Shown in pieces: positions 1 to 4,457 of a stretch of DNA of 8,113 nt (the stretch's first letter is position 1; every line of letters begins with the position of its first letter). Made by a program: the position numbers and the translations under genes. Below the pieces are notes generated by a model that was not told where the DNA came from, did not search any database, and saw nothing but the letters and a program-made list of their open reading frames with translations. The stretch is from Phycisphaerae bacterium (GTDB lineage Bacteria; Planctomycetota; Phycisphaerae; Sedimentisphaerales; Anaerobacaceae). The stretch covers positions 1-8,113 of the forward strand of contig JAUWBX010000057.1 in NCBI GenBank assembly GCA_030609625.1, given 5' to 3'.

Positions 1-243
1 ACCCGCGCCCAGAACAACCGCCACTCAAAAAAAAGAAGAAACACCAGCTCAAAATACAAGGGTGTAAATTGGTACTCCCGCGAGAAGCGTTTCGTCGCTA
101 AAATCACCACCGATGGCAATACCGTTACGCTCGGCTATTTCAAAGACGAAATCCAGGCCGCCAAGGCCTACGACAAAGCCGCCAAAAAATATCACAAAGA
201 ATTCGCTTATTTGAATTTCCCGCGAACAAAGGCCCAAGCGTAA
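1..243 (+). CDS. AP2-domain protein, C-terminal part (probably HNH homing-type endonuclease), 5' end outside window
   Basis: Frame 1 is open from the first base to a TAA at 241-243, giving 80 residues and no start, so the gene begins upstream. After a basic stretch (about residues 7-15), residues 18-78 read as an AP2 domain: SKYKGVNW at the start, a central LGYF, an AAKAYDKAAKKY helix and a closing FAYLNFPR. AP2 domains bind DNA through a three-stranded sheet. In bacteria and phages they are usually the C-terminal part of HNH homing endonucleases. The HNH half is not visible here, so the nuclease assignment is inferred from the family. The last codons and stop lie in a 24-bp sequence that recurs about 230 bp downstream (458-481), which suggests a mobile or multicopy element. 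A stand-alone AP2 protein is possible. Confidence 0.8.
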   Translation, partial: TRAQNNRHSKKRRNTSSKYKGVNWYSREKRFVAKITTDGNTVTLGYFKDEIQAAKAYDKAAKKYHKEFAYLNFPRTKAQA

Positions 244-253
244 GCGCAGGCTT
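230..253 (+). repeat. Direct repeat copy 1, spanning the AP2 gene stop codon
   Basis: This 24-bp segment starts AGGCCCAAGCG and ends GCGCAGGCTT. It covers the last codons and TAA stop of the AP2 gene. A 22/24 match lies at 458-481. Because the repeat includes coding sequence, the second copy is probably a remnant of a related gene end or of an element boundary. Confidence 0.6.
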
Positions 254-268
254 TCATATAATGTTTAG

Positions 269-289
269 CCCCCACCCCTGTGGTGGGGG
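269..289 (+). repeat. GC-rich hairpin just downstream of the AP2 gene
   Basis: A perfect 8-bp stem, CCCCCACC (269-276) pairing with GGTGGGGG (282-289), closes a 5-nt loop about 25 nt after the AP2 stop codon. It could stall polymerase or protect the transcript end. It is followed by TCATTGTCATT rather than a T-run, so it is not a classical intrinsic terminator. Confidence 0.5.
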
Positions 290-294
290 TCATT

Positions 295-357
295 GTCATT
301 CCGCGTACCTGCTTCTGTAGGTGCATGCTTGTCCCCGCGAAAGCAGGGGCGGAATCC
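295..357 (+). repeat. REP-like palindromic element (GTCATTCCGC ... GCGGAATCC)
   Basis: Outer arms ATTCCGC (298-304) and GCGGAAT (349-355) are perfect complements. Inside lies CCCCGCGAAAGCAGGGG (333-349), a stem with a GAAA tetraloop and one bulged A. The same inner hairpin occurs in unbulged form at 2875-2892. GTCATTCC and GGAATCC/GGAATGAC ends also mark the elements at 2871-2933 and 7444-7494, so these belong to one dispersed family. Confidence 0.6.
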
Positions 358-386
358 AAATATTTAGCCCCGTAATTTATTGCATG

Positions 387-416
387 GTCATTCCGAGCGT
401 AGTCGAGGAATCTATT
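387..416 (+). repeat. Dispersed repeat GTCATTCCGAGCG...GTCGAGGAATCTATT, copy 1
   Basis: This 30-bp sequence has a counterpart on the other strand at 7340-7389, inside the tlpA reading frame. The two copies share GTCATTCCGAGCG and AGTCGAGGAATCTATT. The tlpA copy carries an extra GC-rich palindromic insert between these halves. Repeats of the type 'cattccgagcg...gaggaatct' are common in many bacterial genomes. Confidence 0.65.
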
Positions 417-454
417 AAAAAAAATCCACTTTCCAATAATCAATTACCTTTAAA

Positions 455-539
455 CAGAGGCCCAAGCATAAGCGCGGGCTTATTTAGCCCCGCCTGCCCC
501 GCACGAATTAGGACTGTAAATTGGTGCGGGGCCCCTCTG
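455..539 (+). repeat. Long imperfect inverted repeat, containing direct repeat copy 2
   Basis: Outer arms CAGAGG (455-460) and CCTCTG (534-539) enclose a perfect 9-bp inverted repeat, GCCCCGCAC (496-504) with GTGCGGGGC (524-532). Within that, AATT pairs with AATT. The left part (458-481) is the second copy of the AP2 gene's 3'-end sequence, differing at 2 of 24 bases. The whole could fold into one long stem. TTTAGCCCC occurs here (483-491) and also at 264-272 and 363-371. Confidence 0.5.
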
Positions 540-730
540 TCCTTATCCCCGCAATTTATTTTCGTCTTCTTTCTACTTCGAAAGAAAAAAAGCAAAAAAC
601 CGTTGTGTCAAGGGAGGCAAACAGCTAAAATTCGACAAGCACACAAGATGCGAGGCGAGATACCCGTCACAGTTTACCACGTGAGATAGTAAATAATTAT
701 CTCATGGGGAGCGGCGAATCACGAATCTTT
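540..730. other. Gene-free stretch with two small inverted repeats and a short word repeat
   Basis: I see no supportable gene here. TTCTTTC (567-573) pairs with GAAAGAA (580-586), and TGAGATA (682-688) pairs with TATCTCA (698-704). At 714-727 the 7-bp words GCGAATC and ACGAATC stand in tandem, with a related ACGAATA at 734-740 running into the promoter of the next gene. An open frame across 321-689 is built largely from repeats and is not convincing. Confidence 0.4.
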
Positions 731-759
731 TTGACGAATAAGAAAATTTCAGCTACTGT
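731..759 (+). promoter_or_regulatory. Candidate sigma70-type promoter for the DUF3800 gene
   Basis: TTGACG (731-736) matches the -35 consensus at five of six positions. After 17 bp comes TACTGT (754-759), a weak -10 with three of six matches but the right first two and last bases. Transcription would start near 766, leaving a leader of roughly 57 nt. That leader contains a small inverted repeat, AGGAGT (781-786) with ACTCCT (796-801). Confidence 0.35.
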
Positions 760-822
760 ATGGTTAGAAAGCTAAGAAGAAGGAGTCATATACTAACTCC
801 TAAAAAAATAAAGGTGGAAAAT

Positions 823-1800
823 ATGCAATTCTTTTTTGATGAATCCGGTGATTTTGCAATCCCTACAACCGATGAGCATAAGAGCGGCGTCGTTTCTGGA
901 TTGGTTATCCCTGAAATTGTTGAGGAGTCGTTGCTAAAGGAATTCAAAAATTTTGTATCTAAATTGTCCGATGAGGAAAAGTATATGGGTGAACCTAAAG
1001 GCACACTTCTGACTGATGACAGCCGAAAGCTTTTTTGCAAATTGTTGAATAAGTATAATGATGTCTTGGTAACTCCTGCGGTTCTCGATCTCAATATCGA
1101 GTCAGAGAAGGGTAGAAATATCTGTATCCACATGAAAGACTCACTTTTTGAATCTGCTAAAAAGTGTATTCATAACACAATGAAAGACGAGATAGAGATG
1201 TTAGGACGTCAATGGGGGAATCTAAATGTTAACGAGGGATTGCGGTTAGTTTCACTGACGTATTGTTTTTGGGAGGCAGTTAAACACTCTGTTATTTTCC
1301 ATTCAGGAGAGAATTTCCATTCTTGTTGGGACACTCTGGATTTTGTTGTGGATGAAGTGAGAACAAAGCGTTTATCGCGGGATGAAGTCGTTTTCGACAA
1401 GATGGTTTTGATGTGGCTAACTGCATGGAGCAAACGTGACCCTCTTATCACAATTCAGGAGATCCATACTGAGAACCATCCTTTTGAAAAAAACTATGGT
1501 ATGGGCGATAAAGGAGTTGACTTGGGTAGGATTTTTCGTGGTAACATAAGCTTTAAGAATTCAATCTCCTCTGTGGGTCTACAGATGGTAGACATTTGCA
1601 CAAGTATTATTTATCAGGCTGTTCATGATTTAAACAATTACAATGGCCGTTTATCTATTTTTCGTCTATTGATGATGAATTGCCCATATGGTCCAGCAAG
1701 AGGTGGCCCGGGATTCATTTGTTTAGATGAATCGAAGCCAATAAAACCCGCTGAAAAATACAGACTGCTCTATCAAGCGATGTATACAAAGATATTATAA
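823..1800 (+). CDS. DUF3800 domain protein (RNase H-like fold family)
   Basis: A 325-residue protein opening with MQFFFDESGDF, the N-terminal acidic motif (D6, E7, D10) that defines DUF3800. A second acidic site is LDFVVDE (D177), and the C-terminal family motif appears as GLQMVDIC (D257). These aspartates suggest a metal-binding site of RNase H-like type; no activity can be claimed from sequence. The ATG at 823 is chosen because AAGGTGG (811-817) lies 5 nt upstream and the family motif begins at once. A start at 760 would add 21 basic residues without a ribosome site. The gene stands alone, is visibly AT-richer than the ATPase genes, and sits between repeat-rich spacers, all consistent with horizontal acquisition. 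DUF3800 genes are often found in accessory and defence-type regions, but no partner is visible here. Confidence 0.85.
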   Translation: MQFFFDESGDFAIPTTDEHKSGVVSGLVIPEIVEESLLKEFKNFVSKLSDEEKYMGEPKGTLLTDDSRKLFCKLLNKYNDVLVTPAVLDLNIESEKGRNICIHMKDSLFESAKKCIHNTMKDEIEMLGRQWGNLNVNEGLRLVSLTYCFWEAVKHSVIFHSGENFHSCWDTLDFVVDEVRTKRLSRDEVVFDKMVLMWLTAWSKRDPLITIQEIHTENHPFEKNYGMGDKGVDLGRIFRGNISFKNSISSVGLQMVDICTSIIYQAVHDLNNYNGRLSIFRLLMMNCPYGPARGGPGFICLDESKPIKPAEKYRLLYQAMYTKIL

Positions 1801-1948
1801 TGGGGACTCTTGAGGTAAAAGTAAATATATTTTGCATCACTACTGTCCGGCTATAATTTAAGCTTCTAAAAGAACTTAAAAATAGCGTTATTTTACTTTT
1901 GTAAAAAAATATGGGAAAAATCGCTAAAATTTAGAATTTGGCCGTACA

Positions 1949-1990
1949 TGAGTTTTGAGTTTTTAGTATTTAACTTGGAGTTATTTTTGA
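1949..1990 (+). repeat. Degenerate 7-bp word array (TGAGTTT)
   Basis: Read in strict 7-bp phase the segment is TGAGTTT, TGAGTTT, TTAGTAT, TTAACTT, GGAGTTA, TTTTTGA. The first two units are identical and the next three keep a TTA/GAG-T core. The phasing, more than identity, marks it as an array. Confidence 0.45.
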
Positions 1991-1997
1991 TGTCACG

Positions 1998-2025
1998 TAC
2001 GTAAAGTGCGTACGCGCTTTACGTA
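1998..2025. repeat. 28-bp near-perfect palindrome
   Basis: TACGTAAAG (1998-2006) and CTTTACGTA (2017-2025) are exact complements. The centre, GCGTACGC (2008-2015), is itself palindromic, so only the pair 2007/2016 mismatches. It lies about 100 bp beyond the atpD stop and 200 bp beyond the DUF3800 stop. It could be a bidirectional transcript-end hairpin or a dimeric protein-binding site. There is no adjacent T-run. Confidence 0.55.
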
Positions 2026-2082
2026 TATGCTCTTTTGGGACTATGCATTATTGAAACTAATATGTGATTTTTACGTTGCTTC

Positions 2083-2131
2083 ACGCAATACTATATACGC
2101 AATACGCATCACGAAATACGAACTATGCTCG
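2083..2131. repeat. Degenerate 7-bp word array (ACGCAAT), overlapping the atpD stop codon
   Basis: In 7-bp phase: ACGCAAT, ACTATAT, ACGCAAT, ACGCATC, ACGAAAT, ACGAACT, ATGCTCG. Seven consecutive units keep A at position 1, and four keep ACG plus an A-rich tail. The atpD stop codon (2123-2125) falls within the last two units, so the array reaches the gene's very end. Confidence 0.55.
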
Positions 2132-2740
2132 TATGATATCCGTGATTTTCATAAGGCGGGAAATATTGTCGCGTTCGGCCTCGGCTAATTTGTCGTAAAT
2201 GAACCTTATGGTCTCATGAAGTTCTGGTATGACAACGTGCTCCAATACATTTACCCTTCGGCGGGTTATCTGAAGCTCGACGGCAAGTAAGCGGGCCTGC
2301 TTTTCCTTCTCAGCTAATTCAATTAAATTATCGAAAGCCCTCTCCAAAGCTAACAATGCAACGTCCATCTCGCCGGATGTGGTTGCAAAGCCATAGCAGA
2401 TAATTTCACCCTCCATTTCCTTACTCAGGTGCGGCACCCTTACGTTCATTATATTGGCGAATTTAACGACCAAACTAAACTTCTTTGTCGGGGCCTCAAG
2501 AGCGGCTTTGGTGGCTTCCGGCTCCATCGTCGCACGTGCTAACATAAACCGTCGGCACGTCTCTAACAGTTCAGCTTCAACACGTTTGCGCAATGGCTGA
2601 ATCTCTCTGGCAATTTGAATTAACTGCCGGGAAATCTCATCTCGCTTTTCACTGAGCAGACGGTGCCCGCGACTGGCAAGCGCCACCCGCTTACGCAGTC
2701 TTAATAGTTCCATTCGTGTCGCATTAACGTTTGCTAACAT
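2123..2740 (-). CDS. atpD: V-type ATP synthase subunit D (central rotor shaft)
   Basis: A 205-residue protein of the usual size for V/A-ATPase subunit D. D forms the long antiparallel coiled coil that turns inside the A3B3 head and passes torque between head and membrane rotor. The N-terminal helix shows the family pattern NATRMELLRLRKRVALASRGHRLL followed by KRDE. The C-terminal helix shows RRRVNVLEHVVIPELHETIRFI and then ERDNISRLMKI. Both are the conserved halves of the coiled coil, and the stretch between (about residues 75-125) is more variable. It is the last ATPase gene, 225 bp after atpB, in the place D occupies in Thermus/Enterococcus-type operons. The ATG at 2738-2740 is preceded by ATACGAG with 9-nt spacing rather than a full Shine-Dalgarno sequence. 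The stop codon lies in a 7-bp word array. Confidence 0.96.
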   Translation of the reverse strand: MLANVNATRMELLRLRKRVALASRGHRLLSEKRDEISRQLIQIAREIQPLRKRVEAELLETCRRFMLARATMEPEATKAALEAPTKKFSLVVKFANIMNVRVPHLSKEMEGEIICYGFATTSGEMDVALLALERAFDNLIELAEKEKQARLLAVELQITRRRVNVLEHVVIPELHETIRFIYDKLAEAERDNISRLMKITDIIRA

Positions 2741-2749
2741 AATTCGTCA

Positions 2750-2756
2750 CTCGTAT
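2750..2756 (-). promoter_or_regulatory. Weak ribosome binding site of atpD (ATACGAG)
   Basis: On the minus strand ATACGAG ends 9 nt before the atpD ATG. Only GAG can pair with the anti-Shine-Dalgarno sequence. The same seven bases at the same spacing precede atpF (6585-6591), so this looks like a shared, low-strength start signal. Confidence 0.4.
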
Positions 2757-2775
2757 AAATCCGAATATCGGATTT
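2757..2775 (-). repeat. Hairpin just upstream of the atpD ribosome site
   Basis: AAATCCGA (2757-2764) and TCGGATTT (2768-2775) form a perfect 8-bp stem around a 3-nt loop. On the atpD transcript it ends directly before the ATACGAG start signal. It could protect a processed atpD mRNA end or tune its translation. On the plus strand it is followed by CTTTTTAT, which is weakly terminator-like but serves no gene in that direction. Confidence 0.45.
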
Positions 2776-2789
2776 CTTTTTATCCCGCA

Positions 2790-2844
2790 ACTTACTTTTC
2801 ACCAATTCACTAATCTTTAATTCACTAATCCACTAATTAGTATC
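2790..2844. repeat. Degenerate 8-bp word array (TTCACTAA) between atpB and atpD
   Basis: In phase: ACTTACTT, TTCACCAA, TTCACTAA, TCTTTAA (one base short), TTCACTAA, TCCACTAA, TTAGTATC. Two units are identical and two differ by one base. It lies in the atpB-atpD spacer between the atpD leader hairpin and a REP-like element. Confidence 0.6.
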
Positions 2845-2845
2845 T

Positions 2846-2951
2846 GTTGCGGAAAATAAAAATCGACGATGTCACCCCTGCGAAAGCAGGGGTCCAGAGC
2901 GAAAAGCTGGATTCCCGCTTCCGCGGGAATGACAAATGCTGTTTCCGCAAC
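2846..2951. repeat. Composite REP-like element with nested inverted repeats
   Basis: The core (2871-2933) reads GTCA, hairpin CCCCTGC-GAAA-GCAGGGG (2875-2892), TCCAG, nine bases, CTGGA, hairpin TTCCCGC-TTCC-GCGGGAA (2912-2929), TGAC. GTCA/TGAC and TCCAG/CTGGA are complementary, so the whole can fold into a cruciform with two side hairpins. Outside it, a perfect 10-bp inverted repeat flanks the core: GTTGCGGAAA (2846-2855) and TTTCCGCAAC (2942-2951). It fills the atpB-proximal half of the atpB-atpD gap, where it may act on mRNA stability. Confidence 0.7.
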
Positions 2952-2965
2952 GGGAACTAATTAAC

Positions 2966-4366
2966 TCACGCTTCACGTTCTTTTTTACGGAACTTCGGCA
3001 TATACTTTTCTATAAGTTTCACATCGATACGCTTTAGCTCGGCGTTCTCGAACATACTGAGCAGCTCCCAGCCGAGGTCGAGGGTCGTTTCAACCGAGCG
3101 GTTCTCATAATAGTCCTGCGAAACGTACCTGGCCTCAAACTTATTAGCGAAGGTCATATATTTCTTATCTTCTTCCGAGAGTGCGGCTTCGCCCATAATG
3201 GTCGCCAGCTCCTGGCATTCTTTGCCGCGGGCGTAGGCGGCGTAAAGCTGGTTGTAAAGGTCGGCGTGGTCTTCGCGAGTTTTGCCCTCGCCGATGCCCT
3301 TATCTTTGAGTCGCGACAGGCTCGGCAAGACGTCAACCGGCGGTGAGACGGCCTTTCGGTGTAACGGACGGGACAGAATAATCTGGCCCTCGGTAATATA
3401 GCCGGTCAGGTCCGGAACCGGATGGGTCTTGTCGTCCTCAGGCATTGTCAATACCGGCACCATTGTAATCGAACCTTTTTTCTCTTTGATTCGGCCGGCC
3501 CTTTCATAGACGGTCGCCAGGTCCGTGTACAGATAACCCGGATACCCTCTTCGGCCGGGGACCTCTTTTCGGGCTGCGCTGATTTCGCGAAGTGCCTCGC
3601 AGTAGTTGGTCATATCGTTTAAGATTACCAGCACGTGCATATCCAGCTCGAATGCGAGGTACTCAGCGGCGGTGAGCGCAAACCTCGGCGTTGCTATACG
3701 TTCAATCGCGGGGTCATTTGCAAGGTTTACGAACATCACCGCACGTTCTATTGCCCCGGTCTGATGCAGGTCGTCGATAAAGAATTGTGCGGCCTCGAAT
3801 GTGATTCCCATCGCTGCAAAAACGACTGCAAACTCTTCACCCTCTCCGAGAATCGTTGCCTGCCGGGCTATCTGAGCGGTTATCTGGTCGTGGGGCAGGC
3901 CGGCACCTGAGAATATGGGAAGCTTCTGGCCTCGCACGAGCGGATTCAAGCCGTCAATTGAAGATATGCCGGTCTGGATAAATTCGTTTGGATAATTGCG
4001 GGCATACGGGTTAATCGGCTTACTGTTAATATCCAGCCGTTTCTCAGGGATGATAGCGGGGCCGTTGTCCTTTGGTTCACCAAGACCGTTGAAAACCCTG
4101 CCTAAAATATCGGGCGAGACGGCCAGCTCCAACGGCTTGGCCAAAAACCGAACGGTGCTTTTGGTGACGTCGATACCTCGCGTGCCCTCGAAGACCTGGA
4201 TGAGGACTTTATCGTTCTCGACCTGTAGAATCTGGCCGTGGCGTATCGAGCCGTCACCGAGTTCAATATCGACGATGTGCCCGTACTTGGCTTCATCAAC
4301 CATCTCGACCAGCATTAACGGACCGGAGATTTCCGCAACTGTTTGATATTCTTTTATAGCCGGCAT
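2966..4366 (-). CDS. atpB: V-type ATP synthase subunit B (non-catalytic head subunit)
   Basis: A 466-residue protein, the normal length for V/A-type subunit B, which alternates with A in the A3B3 hexamer and contributes the non-catalytic nucleotide interface. In place of a P-loop it has IFSGAGLPHDQITAQ (residues 151-165), the hallmark of B rather than A. Other family features are the N-terminal barrel with ISGPLMLVE (13-21), GRRGYPGYLYTDLA (271-284) and ERAGRI (288-293). The signature PDLTGYITEGQI (318-329) follows TMPEDDKTHPV. The ATG at 4364-4366 has AGGAG (4373-4377) at 6-nt spacing. It follows atpA with a 91-bp gap that is almost entirely an 8-bp repeat array, and is separated from atpD by 225 bp of repeats. 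No truncation or frameshift is visible. Confidence 0.98.
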   Translation of the reverse strand: MPAIKEYQTVAEISGPLMLVEMVDEAKYGHIVDIELGDGSIRHGQILQVENDKVLIQVFEGTRGIDVTKSTVRFLAKPLELAVSPDILGRVFNGLGEPKDNGPAIIPEKRLDINSKPINPYARNYPNEFIQTGISSIDGLNPLVRGQKLPIFSGAGLPHDQITAQIARQATILGEGEEFAVVFAAMGITFEAAQFFIDDLHQTGAIERAVMFVNLANDPAIERIATPRFALTAAEYLAFELDMHVLVILNDMTNYCEALREISAARKEVPGRRGYPGYLYTDLATVYERAGRIKEKKGSITMVPVLTMPEDDKTHPVPDLTGYITEGQIILSRPLHRKAVSPPVDVLPSLSRLKDKGIGEGKTREDHADLYNQLYAAYARGKECQELATIMGEAALSEEDKKYMTFANKFEARYVSQDYYENRSVETTLDLGWELLSMFENAELKRIDVKLIEKYMPKFRKKEREA

Positions 4367-4372
4367 TTCAAA

Positions 4373-4377
4373 CTCCT
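4373..4377 (-). promoter_or_regulatory. Ribosome binding site of atpB
   Basis: On the minus strand AGGAG lies 6 nt before the atpB ATG and fixes that start. This is a stronger site than those of atpF and atpD, which fits the need for three copies of B per complex against one each of D and F. Confidence 0.6.
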
Positions 4378-4383
4378 ACTTAG

Positions 4384-4455
4384 TTAATGCGTAGATGCGC
4401 CTATGCGTTTACTGATGTACTCATCCACACATCCACTCATCCACTCGTTTACGTT
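4384..4455. repeat. Nine-unit 8-bp phased array filling the atpA-atpB gap
   Basis: In strict 8-bp phase on the plus strand: TTAATGCG, TAGATGCG, CCTATGCG, TTTACTGA, TGTACTCA, TCCACACA, TCCACTCA, TCCACTCG, TTTACGTT. Three units share ATGCG and three share TCCACNC. It begins 2 nt after the atpA stop codon and ends just before the atpB Shine-Dalgarno site, so it makes up practically the whole spacer. Confidence 0.65.
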
Positions 4456-4457
4456 TT

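Larger units (their letters stand above)
1801..2122. other. Convergent intergenic region, AT-rich, repeats only
   Basis: This region lies between the 3' ends of the DUF3800 gene and atpD. It holds a 9-bp inverted repeat, AAAAGTAAA (1817-1825) with TTTACTTTT (1892-1900), a small hairpin TTTTAC/GTAAAA (1891-1906), two 7-bp word arrays and one strong palindrome (listed separately). No hairpin is followed by a clear T-run, so I cannot point to an intrinsic terminator for either gene. The segment around 1838-1851 (CACTACTGTCCGGC) looks like an insertion-element edge, but no transposase remnant accompanies it. Confidence 0.45.

Noticed and set aside
321..689. 122-codon plus-strand open frame
   Set aside because: It runs through several REP-like repeats and inverted repeats, has no ribosome site at its ATG, and its translation shows no domain-like pattern.
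760..822. Longer start for the DUF3800 gene
   Set aside because: No ribosome site precedes 760, the -10 candidate ends at 759, and the added residues are a basic tail not typical of the family. AAGGTGG before 823 fits better.
2006..2188. 60-codon plus-strand open frame
   Set aside because: It begins inside the palindrome, continues through the 7-bp ACGCAAT array and ends antisense within atpD. The protein-like look comes from the repeat phase.
2757..2780. Intrinsic terminator on the plus strand
   Set aside because: The hairpin plus CTTTTTAT looks right, but no plus-strand gene leads into it; it more likely belongs to the atpD leader on the minus strand.
3422..3910. Plus-strand open frames opposite atpB, and likewise opposite atpA (e.g. 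5496-5951)
   Set aside because: They are antisense to strongly conserved ATPase coding sequence and show no family features of their own.
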